Assembly: GCA_017743475.1 (NCBI GenBank)
Contig: JAGHYV010000005.1
Location: 17,931-81,930 of the forward strand
Length of the DNA: 64,000 bases
Source: Roseiflexus sp.
Lineage (GTDB): Bacteria; Chloroflexota; Chloroflexia; Chloroflexales; Roseiflexaceae
Reading direction: 5' to 3'
Position numbers and translations under genes: made by a program. The notes under the pieces are model-generated. The model ran no database searches. It saw only the letters and a list, made by a program, of their open reading frames with translations, and was not told where the DNA came from. Positions 1 to 9,145 of this stretch are shown one piece after another; position 1 is the first letter of the stretch; each line of letters begins with the position of its first letter.

Positions 1-819
1 ATCGAGTGCTCGGCAATGAACCTGGCGCATCTCGGTGAACAGATCGATATCCACGGCGGCGGTGCTGACCTGATCTTTCCACACCACGAGAACGAAATTG
101 CGCAAACCGAAAGCCTGACCGGTAAGCCATTCGCGCGCTACTGGATGCACAACGGTATGCTCCAGATTCAGACCCGTCTGGCGGACGGCACGTATAAACT
201 GGAGAAGATGTCGAAATCACTCGGCAATGTCGTGACAATCCGTGAGTTTCTGGCGCAGTACCACCCCGATGTGCTTCGTTTAACGGTGCTCTCAAGTTCG
301 TACCGTAGTCCGCTGGCGTTTGGCGAAGAGATTGCCGCTGATCAGGAGCGCAAACTGGTGCGATTGCGTTCCGCCCTCGAACCGCCCATCGGGACGATCG
401 AAGCAGGGCCAGCAGTCGATGTGCTGCTGGCAACCACGCGAACCACACGCGAACGGTTCATTGCTGCAATGGATGACGATTTCAACACGGCTAGCGCACT
501 GGCAGCGCTCTTCGATCTAGTGCGCGCGATCAATACTGCGCGCGACGCGGGCGTCGGCGGGGCACCGTTCGCTGAGGCACAGGCGACATTCCGTGAGCTG
601 ACCGGTGTGCTGGGGTTGACCCTGACACCACAGCAACCGAACATCCAGCAGGCAGCGCCGTTTATCGATCTCCTGATTGAGGTGCGCAGCGAACTGCGCA
701 AGGCAAAGCAGTTCGCTCTTGCCGATATGGTGCGCAACCGCCTGTCGGATCTGGGAATCACGCTCGAGGATACGCCGCAGGGTACCCGTTGGAAGACGGT
801 AGATAAGCGACACGTATGA
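1..819 (+). CDS. cysS: Cysteinyl-tRNA synthetase, C-terminal part (5' cut by window)
   Basis: Class I aminoacyl-tRNA synthetase that charges tRNA-Cys in the cytoplasm. The frame is open from base 1 and begins inside the catalytic domain with [20 protein letters not shown], followed by [13 protein letters not shown], a CysRS zinc-site region. The KMSKS loop (KMSKSLGN) lies near nt 207-230. The remaining part is the alpha-helical anticodon-binding and DALR-like region. Roughly the first 200 residues lie upstream of the window. The stop codon overlaps the prmA start as ATGA, which suggests translational coupling. The identity is certain; only the N-terminus is missing. Confidence 0.97.
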   Translation: MECSAMNLAHLGEQIDIHGGGADLIFPHHENEIAQTESLTGKPFARYWMHNGMLQIQTRLADGTYKLEKMSKSLGNVVTIREFLAQYHPDVLRLTVLSSSYRSPLAFGEEIAADQERKLVRLRSALEPPIGTIEAGPAVDVLLATTRTTRERFIAAMDDDFNTASALAALFDLVRAINTARDAGVGGAPFAEAQATFRELTGVLGLTLTPQQPNIQQAAPFIDLLIEVRSELRKAKQFALADMVRNRLSDLGITLEDTPQGTRWKTVDKRHV

Positions 820-1841
820 ACTGGCTGGAACTTTCAGTTACGTGTGATGCTGAAGCGGTCGAGTCAGTCAGTGAGTTGCTGGCGCACTATGGCTACAACG
901 GCGGCGTTGTCGTCGAGCCGCCGATCATTCCCGGCGATGACGGTCCGGAGTACCAGTACGATCCGATACGCCCGGTTACGGTACGCACCTACCTGGCACT
1001 CGATGAGTCTGCCGAAGAGGCGCGTGCGCGCATCGAGCAGGGATTGTGGCTGCTTGGAATGATCCGTCCTGTCGGTCAGTTGCAGATCCAGCAGATTCAG
1101 GAGGAAGACTGGGCGAACGCCTGGAAGCAGTACTACACCATCCAGCGGATCGGTGAGCGCATTGTGGTCGTGCCGTCGTGGCTGGACTACCAGCCGCAAC
1201 ACAATGATCTGGTTGTGCGTATCGATCCCGGTATGGCGTTTGGAACCGGACTCCATCCGACGACACAGTTGTGCCTGCGCGCTCTGGAGCAGTATGTTGC
1301 GCCGGGTATCACTGCACTCGATCTGGGGTGCGGCTCCGGTATTCTTGCCATTGCAGCGGCGCGCCTGGGCGCTGCCAGGGTGCTGGCGCTCGACACCGAC
1401 CCGATTGCAGTTGAAGCGACATGGGCAAATGTAGCGCTGAACAATGTGGCGGATGTTGTCATTGCTGCTCAGGGAAGCCTGGGACGCGGGGCGGCGTTCG
1501 GGCACTGGTTGCAACCGACAACTGGCAGGAGTGATCAGGAGACGTCAAACACCGAGTCGTTGGCGCTACTTCCGAACTCGCTCCCACCCGATGTAGCATT
1601 GCCATTTGACCTGATTGTTGCCAACATCATCGCAAGGGTGCTTGTTGCAATCGCTCCCGATTGCGTCGCCGCGCTGCGTCCAGGCGGCATCCTGATCAGC
1701 TCCGGCATTATCGCCGAACGCGAATCCGAGGTTGTCGCTGCGTATGCCGCTGCCGGTCTTGAACCGGTCACACGCCATCAGGAAGGCGACTGGGTAGCGC
1801 TGGTTCATTGCAAGCCGTCATATGCCCCGCCGTCAGCGTGA
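816..1841 (+). CDS. prmA: Ribosomal protein L11 methyltransferase
   Basis: SAM-dependent enzyme that trimethylates ribosomal protein L11. The N-terminal substrate-recognition domain (about residues 1-95) is followed by a Rossmann methyltransferase domain. Motif [20 protein letters not shown], starts near residue 168, and the catalytic-region motif [11 protein letters not shown] lies near residue 267. At 341 residues it is longer than the usual 290-310. The extra length is a low-complexity loop (about residues 222-260, containing [12 protein letters not shown]) between motifs II and IV. The ATG overlaps the cysS stop by four bases and the 3' end overlaps rsmE by 20 bases, so the three genes are probably one transcript. 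Confidence 0.96.
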   Translation: MNWLELSVTCDAEAVESVSELLAHYGYNGGVVVEPPIIPGDDGPEYQYDPIRPVTVRTYLALDESAEEARARIEQGLWLLGMIRPVGQLQIQQIQEEDWANAWKQYYTIQRIGERIVVVPSWLDYQPQHNDLVVRIDPGMAFGTGLHPTTQLCLRALEQYVAPGITALDLGCGSGILAIAAARLGAARVLALDTDPIAVEATWANVALNNVADVVIAAQGSLGRGAAFGHWLQPTTGRSDQETSNTESLALLPNSLPPDVALPFDLIVANIIARVLVAIAPDCVAALRPGGILISSGIIAERESEVVAAYAAAGLEPVTRHQEGDWVALVHCKPSYAPPSA

Positions 1842-2604
1842 TACGCTTCGCAGCAATACCTACCGTTTTTTCGTCGATCCGTCTGCGTTCGACGGCGGGA
1901 AGGCGCGCCTGTTCGATCCGGAGCTAGGGCATCAACTGGCAGATGTGTTACGGCTCAATCGTGGCGATCGGATTATCCTGCTCGATGGCGAGGGATGGCA
2001 ATATACCGTATCGCTGGAAACCGTTGATCGGCGCGGCACGGTGAACGGTACAATCGAGGCGCGCGAAGCAGCTGGCGGCGAACCGTGCATCAATCTGACA
2101 ATCTACCTGCCACTCATCCGAACCGAACGTTTCGAGTGGGCGCTGCAAAAAGGGGTCGAACTTGGAGTGGCAACATTCGTTCCGACGGCCTGTGCTCGCA
2201 GTATCGACATCGATCCCGACGAACGCAAACTGACCCGCTGGCGCCGGATCATTCGCGAGGCTGCCGAGCAGTCGCGCCGCGGCAGACTGCCACGCCTTAC
2301 ACCAGCGATCCCATTTGCCGAAGCCTGCGCCCGACGGGATTCGTCCGATCCAGCGCTGCTCCTGTGGGAAGGAACAGACGCAATGCCCCTCGCACGTGCC
2401 CTGCGCACCCTGCAACAGCATACGCTGCCGACGTCGCTTGCGCTCTTCAGCGGACCGGAGGGCGGATTGACTGACGATGAACGCCGCTGCGCCGGGCGCC
2501 ATGGTATCATGAGCGTATCACTCGGTCCACGCACACTTCGCGCCGAGACTGCGCCAATTGCCGCGACCGCGATCATCATGTACGAGTTCGACACGCACGA
2601 GTGA
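1822..2604 (+). CDS. rsmE: 16S rRNA m3U1498 methyltransferase (RsmE)
   Basis: SPOUT-family methyltransferase that acts on U1498 of 16S rRNA. It has an N-terminal PUA-like domain ([10 protein letters not shown], then [19 protein letters not shown]) and a C-terminal knotted SAM-binding domain. The knot motifs [15 protein letters not shown] (from about nt 2438) and [16 protein letters not shown] (from about nt 2517) are intact. At 260 residues it has the normal family length. The start chosen lies inside prmA; another start slightly downstream is possible because the first ten residues are not conserved in style. It pairs two ribosome-modifying methyltransferases in one operon. Confidence 0.95.
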   Translation: MPRRQRDTLRSNTYRFFVDPSAFDGGKARLFDPELGHQLADVLRLNRGDRIILLDGEGWQYTVSLETVDRRGTVNGTIEAREAAGGEPCINLTIYLPLIRTERFEWALQKGVELGVATFVPTACARSIDIDPDERKLTRWRRIIREAAEQSRRGRLPRLTPAIPFAEACARRDSSDPALLLWEGTDAMPLARALRTLQQHTLPTSLALFSGPEGGLTDDERRCAGRHGIMSVSLGPRTLRAETAPIAATAIIMYEFDTHE

Positions 2605-2646
2605 CCTGCTTCTGCCTCGATGCACCGCCCGTTCAGGAGCTTCGCT

Positions 2647-3984
2647 ATGTCCGCCTTTCGTCTTGTGATTCGTCGTCTTGCCGCCGCGCTGGTTCTGTTG
2701 ACCGTCGGGTTCATTAGTGGTTGGGTAAGCGCTACAATCTTCGCCGACAGCATCTCGCTCACCCGACTTGTTCCAGCGATTGGTCCCGGACTGGTCGCCA
2801 ACCAGGAGACGCCGCCATCGCTGCGGCAGCAGTTTCGCGTCTTCTGGGAGGTGTGGAATCTGGTTGAAGCCGAGTTCTACCGGCGTGACAAGATCAACCA
2901 CACGCGCATGATCCGCGGCGCTATCAGCGGCATGCTGGGATCGCTCGATGATCCGTACACCGTCTACCAGGAACCGGAACTGGCTTCACAGACGAATGAG
3001 CACATGCAGGGACGCATGGGGGGCATCGGAACCTACCTGCGGATCACCGACGGACGCGCCTACCTCTACAAGCCGATCAAAGGCGCGCCTGCCGACGCAG
3101 CCGGTCTTCGACAAGACGATGAGATCGTTGCGATTGATGGCGAGCCGGTAGCGCCAATGATCGCCGGTCTCGACATTCACGAAGCGGCGGTCAAAGTAGC
3201 AGCGAAAATCCGCGGGCAGGCTGGCACGCAGGTACGCCTGACCATCCGGCGGCAACCGGGCGATCAGGAGTTCGATATCACGCTGATTCGCGCCGACATC
3301 GTGGTTCCCGGAGTCGAAGCGCAACTCGTCGATGGCGGCGTCGCCTATATCCGCATCATCGAATTCAAAGCCAACACCGTTCCCGAATTCGATCAGGCGC
3401 TGCGCGAACTGCTGCCGCAGGCGCCGAAGGGGATCGTCCTTGACCTGCGCAACAATCCCGGCGGCTACCTGGATCAGGCGCGCGCCGTATTAGGGCGACT
3501 GTACGACGGGGTGGCGCTCTACGAGCAGAACAGCAAAGGAGAGTTGACCGAAATCCGCACCGTCAGCGGTGACATTCGCGCGTATGATCTTCCCATCGTG
3601 GTGCTGATCAACGGCGGTTCCGCCAGCGCCAGCGAAATTGTCGCCGGGGCGCTGCGCGACAGTCGCCCGAATGTGACGCTGATCGGCGAAAAAACCTTTG
3701 GTAAAGGGTCGGTGCAGAACATCTACAACCTGAGCGATGGGAGCAGCGCGCGCATCACCTTTGCCCACTGGTTGACCCCGGCGCGCACTGAGATCGACAA
3801 GATCGGCATCATGCCGCAGTATGTCATTCCCTACGCCGAAGACCCGACCACGCAGGCGCCGTGCATCGGCGACCGGCAACCGCCGCCTGGAGCGACCACC
3901 TGTGCCGACAATCAACTGTTCTACGCCATCCGCCTGCTAACAACCGGCGAAAAGCCGCCGTCGATGCCAGCAGCGGCGCGCTGA
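2647..3984 (+). CDS. Carboxyl-terminal processing protease, S41 family, membrane-anchored
   Basis: Periplasm- or surface-facing Ser/Lys protease of the CtpA/Prc type. I chose the ATG at 2647 because an AGGAGC ribosome site sits just upstream; an in-frame ATG at 2620 lacks one. A signal anchor (LAAALVLLTVGFISGWVSAT) is followed by a PDZ domain (GGIGTYLRITDGRAYLYKPI to the GDQEF region). The S41 core follows, with YIRIIEF, LDLRNNPGGYLDQA, the nucleophile region NGGSASASEIVAGAL near nt 3611-3652 and the Lys region IGEKTFGKGSVQ near nt 3682-3717. Nothing essential is missing. It is only loosely linked to rsmE (42 bp gap). Confidence 0.94.
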   Translation: MSAFRLVIRRLAAALVLLTVGFISGWVSATIFADSISLTRLVPAIGPGLVANQETPPSLRQQFRVFWEVWNLVEAEFYRRDKINHTRMIRGAISGMLGSLDDPYTVYQEPELASQTNEHMQGRMGGIGTYLRITDGRAYLYKPIKGAPADAAGLRQDDEIVAIDGEPVAPMIAGLDIHEAAVKVAAKIRGQAGTQVRLTIRRQPGDQEFDITLIRADIVVPGVEAQLVDGGVAYIRIIEFKANTVPEFDQALRELLPQAPKGIVLDLRNNPGGYLDQARAVLGRLYDGVALYEQNSKGELTEIRTVSGDIRAYDLPIVVLINGGSASASEIVAGALRDSRPNVTLIGEKTFGKGSVQNIYNLSDGSSARITFAHWLTPARTEIDKIGIMPQYVIPYAEDPTTQAPCIGDRQPPPGATTCADNQLFYAIRLLTTGEKPPSMPAAAR

Positions 3985-3986
3985 GG

Positions 3987-4164
3987 AGCAGTGCTTCCAG
4001 ATCATGTCAATCAAAGGCTGAACCTAGTGAACGAGGTTGAACATTCCCAGAATCGCGCGCCTCACGTGATGACCGAAATAAATTTCGGTCTACACTATGC
4101 TGAAAACGTGCGTCTCGTGCGACATGGCAGACACGGACAGGGGTCAACGTATCCGAGAACTGCT
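3987..4164. mobile_element. MITE-like repeat, copy A of AGCAGTTCTC family
   Basis: About 178 bp of non-coding DNA with two relatives in this window (17687-17843 and 29540-29706). The right end is GAGAACTGCT (4155-4164), identical to the right end of copy C. The left end AGCAGTGCTT (3987-3996) is a diverged version of AGCAGTTCTC. Shared internal blocks are two direct copies of (A)GGTTGAAC about 20 bp apart, a short palindrome ACCGAAATAAATTTCGGT and the stretch GTCTCGTGCGACA. It begins three bases after the stop of the S41 protease. No transposase is encoded, so a non-autonomous element is the natural reading. Confidence 0.7.
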
Positions 4165-4580
4165 ATAAGCAGTCGGTCGTCCCGATCTTCGCCTGCATGC
4201 TATAGTGACATTCCTGCAGGCGTTTGTTCTCTGCGGGTGCACAGCCTGTGGCAAAACAGCCAGCACGGCTGCGCGAACCTGCTCAGCCATCTTTATCGCC
4301 TCGGTGGCAGTGGACTGATCTAGCCAGAATTCAGGGTCATAGCGCAACTGGACAGCGTAGGGGGTCAACTGCGTCAGATCAAGCCCCGCGAAATCCGGTG
4401 CCGGGTTGAGCGTGGCACAGCGGCGCTCAAGCTTCTCAAGGTTATGCGTGAGCGGAAACGGCTGACCAGTGAAAGCGAGCAGTCCCTTCAGGTATTTCTC
4501 AGCAGCCTGCTAAGCATGAAAGCAGGCCGTATCGTATAATCCAGGGCTTGCCGCAAGCAGTACGCTAAAAATGTAACAGT
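4165..4580 (-). pseudogene. HEPN-domain protein relic
   Basis: Read on the minus strand, this stretch encodes a recognisable HEPN domain: PGLYDTACFHA, then QAAEKYLKGLLAFTGQPFPL, then THNLEKLERRC and QLRYDPEFWLDQSTATEAIK. A TAG codon (4510-4512) interrupts the conserved FHAQQAAEK motif where Gln (CAG) is normal. No convincing N-terminus with a ribosome site exists upstream. The C-terminal end runs into repeat copy A. HEPN proteins usually sit beside a minimal nucleotidyltransferase as a toxin-antitoxin pair, and no such partner remains here. I treat it as a dead remnant. Confidence 0.65.
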
Positions 4581-4655
4581 CTTCTGATCCATTGCACAGC
4601 GGACCAGTATTATTATAGTACGAGCGGATTGGTCAAACGCTCTTCACGCTGCAAG

Positions 4656-4757
4656 TGCTCACACCTGGGGTTACACACGCGCCTGGGAGTGAGAGTGTCC
4701 TGTCCTCATCGCGTCTACGAGGGCAAGATGTCCTCGCTCCCAGGAGAAATGTGAACA
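4656..4757. repeat. 100-bp inverted-repeat element, copy 1 (TGTTCACA family)
   Basis: About 102 bp bounded by TGCTCACACCTGG on the left and CCCAGGAGAAATGTGAACA on the right, so the ends are imperfect inverted repeats. A second copy of the same length is at 34091-34192, and a partial right end is at 45970-46002. The interior shares CACACGCGCCTGGG and GCGTCTACG blocks with copy 2. It is non-coding and lies between the HEPN relic and the stop codon of the DUF3048 gene, so it could also shape the 3' end of that transcript. Confidence 0.65.
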
Positions 4758-4769
4758 GTTACTTCACAA

Positions 4770-5756
4770 TCACCTGACGGTCAGGTTGCCAAGTTTCGGT
4801 ACTGCCGCAATCCACACCTGACCGGGATTCATCGCCGCTTCGCTGCCGTCGGCAAGGTAGAAGCGCAGCGGCGCGGCTTCTGACTCCTTACGCCAGGTGA
4901 TTTCCCGCGCTACGCCATCTTGAAACAGGAACCCTGGACCGCTGCCGATAACATCCTGCTGGATGCGTCCTTTCGGATCGCCGGGGATCGGGCGTTCCTG
5001 CACCTCGATCACCACCACATTGCTGGCGCGCAATTGCTGATCGGTTGCAGCATCGACCGCCGGTTTCCCGCGTCGCAGGCGCAGATAAACGTTGTTGGCA
5101 GGGTCATACACCCAACCGACGCTGTCCTGGCGATAGATGAAGTAGTATCCAAGTTCCTGCACTGCCGGACGCTGTTCTGGCGGCGCTTCGGCTTTGATCA
5201 GGAAGCCCAACTCCGGGTTATTGATCTCGGCATTGCCGAATCGTGCAGCTGCCTGATCGAGGCGTGCCGTGCTGGTGTAGAGGTTGTGCGGCGCTTTGCG
5301 AGTGCGAACACGGGTAAAGTAGGCGCCGCCAGAGCGCGCCAGCGCATCCACATCGATGATCTCCTGTGCTTCGCGCACCCGTTTGAGGGCATCAGGCGCG
5401 CCGCCAGCGTGAACATACATGCCATTCATGCCCATTGCCCAGCGCACGAAATAGAGCCGTGCACTGCGCACCGGACCGATCGACGGAACATCGGGCGAAA
5501 CGCCGGGGATGTACACTGCCATAAAGCGGGTAATCCCACCTTCGGCGAGCGCCTCGAACACTACTGCTGCCTTGTCGAGACCGGTCTGCGGATAGGCATT
5601 TGGATGGTTATCGATCATCACTACATAGGGGCGCCGTGTGATCGTCCCGCGCTCGAAGGCAGCAGGAATATGAGGCGGAGCGGCGGCGGCAGGCGCAACG
5701 ATCAGGACGAGCGCAATGATGACGATTGCCGCACGTACAGCAAAAGACAATTGCAT
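4770..5756 (-). CDS. DUF3048 domain protein, secreted (YerB-like)
   Basis: Exported protein of unknown function related to Bacillus YerB. An N-terminal signal sequence (VRAAIVIIALVLIVAPAAAA) is followed by the DUF3048 hallmark blocks RRPYVVMIDNHPNAYPQTGL, VFEALAEGGITRFMAVYIPG, IGPVRSARLYFVRWA and MYVHAGGAPDALKRV, and then a beta-rich C-terminal domain. A good ribosome site (GAGGAAG) precedes the ATG. At 328 residues it is the usual size. It stands first in a run of minus-strand exported or membrane-bound proteins (to 11191), which suggests an envelope role; the biochemical activity is unknown. Confidence 0.9.
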   Translation of the reverse strand: MQLSFAVRAAIVIIALVLIVAPAAAAPPHIPAAFERGTITRRPYVVMIDNHPNAYPQTGLDKAAVVFEALAEGGITRFMAVYIPGVSPDVPSIGPVRSARLYFVRWAMGMNGMYVHAGGAPDALKRVREAQEIIDVDALARSGGAYFTRVRTRKAPHNLYTSTARLDQAAARFGNAEINNPELGFLIKAEAPPEQRPAVQELGYYFIYRQDSVGWVYDPANNVYLRLRRGKPAVDAATDQQLRASNVVVIEVQERPIPGDPKGRIQQDVIGSGPGFLFQDGVAREITWRKESEAAPLRFYLADGSEAAMNPGQVWIAAVPKLGNLTVR

Positions 5757-5928
5757 AGTTCTTCCTCAAATTGTGTCCAGACGCACCAGCGGCGATGGTA
5801 CCACGTCACCTGCCAATCTGCAACTCAGATACAGATGAACAGGACGCATACGATCAACAACCGCGCCATCGGACGCTTTTTCCGGATAAACGTCACCCTT
5901 GCTGCAACGGCGGAGAGGCGCAGCAGAC

Positions 5929-6708
5929 TCACGGCGCTATCGGTGGTATTCGCGTTGTTGGCGTTGCTGTCGACACCACGGTTGCTGGAAGGGGCGTATC
6001 GGTTGCAGCAACGACCGGTGTGCTGAAGCCTGGCGCTTCAGGCGTTATCGTGGCAGTGAACGTCGGATTGACCGTCGGCTCGACCGGAACAGCTGCTGTT
6101 GGTGCAACAATCGGCGCAACAGGGGAAGGGCGCTGCAGATCTAGCGCCGCATCGCCAGCAATATCGCTCAGGCGCTGGAGAAAACGCTCGATCCGTTGCG
6201 ATCGTCGGTCGAGTTCCTGGAGCAATGCTACGCGTCCCGCTTCTGCGGTTGCGAATACAGCCACTTGATCGCGACTGGCGCGCGCATCGGCGACGAGTGT
6301 GGCATTCTGAGCGACGACTGCGGTCAACTGCTCGCGCACCTGTTCGCGCACTGTCTTCACATCATCGATCACGATCCGCATATCGCTGAGCGCCTCACGA
6401 TCGTCACTGGCGCGGCGGGCAAGATCGGCGACCTCTGTCGCCAGTGCGTCGGCGCGGCTCACAATAGTCGCATTGTACGCCTCGAGCGTCGCCACCCGCA
6501 CCCGCGCCGCATCGATCTCCACCGGCATGGCAGGGGTAAAGCCGAGCCAGATCAGCGTGGCGCCGGTTGCCAGCAGTGTGATAGTGGTCGTAATTAGAAT
6601 AACCAGGAAGGCTGCCAGCAACCGTGTCAAAAAACCGCCGCCGCTCCAGCGCACCGGCTGGGGAGAGGGCGACGAACTGGAGGACGCCGACTCGGAAGCG
6701 TTGGTCAT
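5929..6708 (-). CDS. Membrane-anchored coiled-coil protein, unknown
   Basis: I do not recognise a family. The order seen is a polar Ser/Pro-rich N-terminus, one transmembrane helix (LLAAFLVILITTTITLLATG, about residues 29-48), then a long heptad-rich helix from about residue 60 to 190 (EAYNATIVSRADALATEVAD and onwards), and finally a Pro/Thr/Val-rich tail. The topology predicts a short cytoplasmic N-terminus and an extracytoplasmic coiled coil with an extended tail. It ends about 170 bp from the DUF3048 start and starts 18 bp after the stop of the amidase-like gene, so it is probably co-transcribed with that gene. Confidence 0.75.
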   Translation of the reverse strand: MTNASESASSSSSPSPQPVRWSGGGFLTRLLAAFLVILITTTITLLATGATLIWLGFTPAMPVEIDAARVRVATLEAYNATIVSRADALATEVADLARRASDDREALSDMRIVIDDVKTVREQVREQLTAVVAQNATLVADARASRDQVAVFATAEAGRVALLQELDRRSQRIERFLQRLSDIAGDAALDLQRPSPVAPIVAPTAAVPVEPTVNPTFTATITPEAPGFSTPVVAATDTPLPATVVSTATPTTRIPPIAP

Positions 6709-6726
6709 GATACACGATCTCGCACA

Positions 6727-9105
6727 TCAATCACCCGGTACACCGAGCGATGTTTCACCGCCGCGATTGCTGGCGGAAGCCGGAGCGCCAGCATAGATTG
6801 AGCGTTCAACGACAATTGGTTGGGTCGCGCGTACCATCGTTGAAATAGTCGTCTGGTCGGGATACAGTTCATGAACTGCCATCGTATACCGTGAACCGGC
6901 AGGCATCACCAGGGAACGACTGGCGCGAGAACCGTTCGCCAGAATGAAGTTGACATCAATGCGTGCCTGACGCCGTGAAGGATTGCTAATCAACAGGTAC
7001 TGCTGGTAGTCGCCGCTCGTGCGCCCATCGGCAAAGCGCCAGGAGTACGCTGGCGCCATCGCGCCCGGTCCAGCCGTCCCTGCTGCCCCACTCCGCCAGT
7101 AGAGCGCCCGTTCCGCGGCAATGGGGCGGTCGGCGATGATTATTGTGGCGACACCCAGTTCCGGCACAACCTCGTTGACATCGATTGCGAGGCGCGCTAG
7201 CGGCGGGATCGCATAGCGTCGCGCAAGTGAGGTGCCATCGGGAGTCAGGAAGCGCACCGTTATGTTCGCCCGATCGCCGTTTGGATTCACCACCAGCAGC
7301 GACATTCGAAACGGTGGCGCCGTGGTTCCTTCGGCAAAGTGCCATTCACGCGAAAGTTCAGCCACTCCCGGCGATGTGTGCATCCCGCCACTGGTGAGTG
7401 TGCTGCCGGGTCCGAAGATCATCGTGCGTTCGGCAACAATTGGTTGGGTAGCAGTGACGCGCATACCGAACGATCGGTCCGGCAGCAGGTCACCCATCAC
7501 CACAACGGTGCGCTGTCGCGGCGCCAGCGTGATCGGTTCGCTATCGAATGGCGGATAGATAAACGTCGTACCATCGTCCGTCATCAACAGCACGCGCGCA
7601 CCAACCGAATCAGACTGCGGATTGAACAGCACCAGAAACGTGCGCTTGTCTCCCTCAGTCGACCCTTCCGCGAAGTACCAGACGCGCGACGGGCGCACGA
7701 CCCCTGGTTGCACACTCAGGTCGGCGCCGAAATTCATGAAGCGTTCGGCAATCACCGGCGCGTTTGCTTCGATGATTGCTGGAGCATCAGGAGTATCGTT
7801 GAAGATCTCATTGACGACCAGATTAGCACGTGCGCCGGGATCAATGGTCACGTCACGGATGACTTCGGCGCGGGGTTGACGCACAATAATAAAACGCACA
7901 TTTACAGGTTCATCCCCAGGATTGAGCACCGCCAGGCGTTCTTCATAGTCACGCGGGTTCCCTTCCGCGAAGAACCAGCGCGAACGAACAATCGCAGCAC
8001 TGACCGTGCGCCGGATCTGGGGCAACCCATCACGAAGCGCGCTGGAAGGATCGCCAGCATTCGGCACCAGATCGCTGTGAGCGGCGATTGCCGGTCCCAC
8101 CGCGCCAACGCCATTCAGCACCACGATCCGCTGACCAGTCGGGTCGATGCGATATGCCTCGCAGAGCCATGCCAGCAGTGTGCGCAGCGCATCGAGTTGT
8201 GCAGTCGGCGGCGATCCCTCTCCGATCAGCGCAATATGCACCGCCGCACCACCGCTTACGTCAGCGACGGAAACGGTCGGTCCGCCGCTGCGTCCTTCAA
8301 AAATGGAACCATCGCGCCCGATGATGTAGTGATAAATCGTATCGTTCAGCCCAAGCGTCTGTTCGTGGTACGTAGCGAGCGCACGCAGGAACGGCAAGGG
8401 ATTGTCGAGTGCATCCGCGCCGATCTGGTGCAGCACGATCCCTTGGGGCGCAGACCGTGTTCCGCGGTATGTGCGCGGATTGCCGCCTGCCCACGAGGTG
8501 CGCGGAAACACCTTTGGCGGTGATGTCAGAGTCGCTGGACCGCCAATCGCTGCGACTGCATCGGTTGCGCGCGGTGGACCGGCGCTGGCATCGAAGTAAC
8601 TGATACTGATGTCGCTCAGCACTGGTGAAGCATTTGCGACCGTGCTGCTCAGCGTCACACGGAATTGCAGGACGCGTGTATCCAGCGGCAGCGGGCGCAC
8701 ATCCTCAGTTGCAAAAGCATCCGGCAGCGTCCTGGCACGTAGTTCGCCAGCAACCAGCGGTTGCCACAGTCCCAGTTGATCGGGAGCAGGTCCGCCGCGA
8801 ATGTCGAGGGTCAGGTTTGTTCCAGGCGGAATGTCCGCGTGCCAGATGGCGCCAACCGCATTCAGGGTCATCGTTAGTGAAATCGGTTCAGAGATGAACG
8901 TTCCGCGCGTTGCGCCAGCAGTCAAACGTAACTCGCCATCAGCATTAGCAATAATCTGAACATCGGTGCGTGTGCCACGCTGCCAATCTGCCTGGGTGCT
9001 GAACACAATCTGCCCAGACCGCACCGGCGCCTGAGCCAGCGCTTGTGGCGGATCAACGGCGATCAAAGACCCGAGCAGCAAAGCCGCAACAACCAGGCGG
9101 TGCAT
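6727..9105 (-). CDS. Secreted amidase/PGRP-like protein with four FAEG repeats
   Basis: A signal peptide is followed by a beta-sandwich-like region (about residues 30-180). Next is an N-acetylmuramoyl-L-alanine amidase type 2 / PGRP-like domain (about 195-360): RTSWAGGNPRTYRG, IVLHQIGAD with the first His, DTIYHYIIGRDGSIFEGR, and AAHSDLVPNAGDPS at the last ligand site. The usual terminal Cys ligand is replaced by Asp. The C-terminal half has four repeats of about 100 residues, each opening with W-x-FA(E/D)G (near nt 7977, 7680, 7347 and 7047). They resemble DUF5719-type surface repeats. Zinc amidase activity is plausible but not certain. Confidence 0.85.
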   Translation of the reverse strand: MHRLVVAALLLGSLIAVDPPQALAQAPVRSGQIVFSTQADWQRGTRTDVQIIANADGELRLTAGATRGTFISEPISLTMTLNAVGAIWHADIPPGTNLTLDIRGGPAPDQLGLWQPLVAGELRARTLPDAFATEDVRPLPLDTRVLQFRVTLSSTVANASPVLSDISISYFDASAGPPRATDAVAAIGGPATLTSPPKVFPRTSWAGGNPRTYRGTRSAPQGIVLHQIGADALDNPLPFLRALATYHEQTLGLNDTIYHYIIGRDGSIFEGRSGGPTVSVADVSGGAAVHIALIGEGSPPTAQLDALRTLLAWLCEAYRIDPTGQRIVVLNGVGAVGPAIAAHSDLVPNAGDPSSALRDGLPQIRRTVSAAIVRSRWFFAEGNPRDYEERLAVLNPGDEPVNVRFIIVRQPRAEVIRDVTIDPGARANLVVNEIFNDTPDAPAIIEANAPVIAERFMNFGADLSVQPGVVRPSRVWYFAEGSTEGDKRTFLVLFNPQSDSVGARVLLMTDDGTTFIYPPFDSEPITLAPRQRTVVVMGDLLPDRSFGMRVTATQPIVAERTMIFGPGSTLTSGGMHTSPGVAELSREWHFAEGTTAPPFRMSLLVVNPNGDRANITVRFLTPDGTSLARRYAIPPLARLAIDVNEVVPELGVATIIIADRPIAAERALYWRSGAAGTAGPGAMAPAYSWRFADGRTSGDYQQYLLISNPSRRQARIDVNFILANGSRASRSLVMPAGSRYTMAVHELYPDQTTISTMVRATQPIVVERSIYAGAPASASNRGGETSLGVPGD

Positions 9106-9145
9106 AGTGTCTCCTCAGGGGCTAGGGGATGAACATGCGCCATTC

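Noticed and set aside
4920..6026. Plus-strand 368-codon open frame
   Set aside because: It lies antisense to the DUF3048 gene and part of the coiled-coil gene, has no family-like motif and no ribosome site. GC-rich DNA often leaves such antisense frames open.
7339..8523. Plus-strand 394-codon open frame
   Set aside because: Antisense to the amidase/PGRP-like protein, arginine-rich and without domain features.
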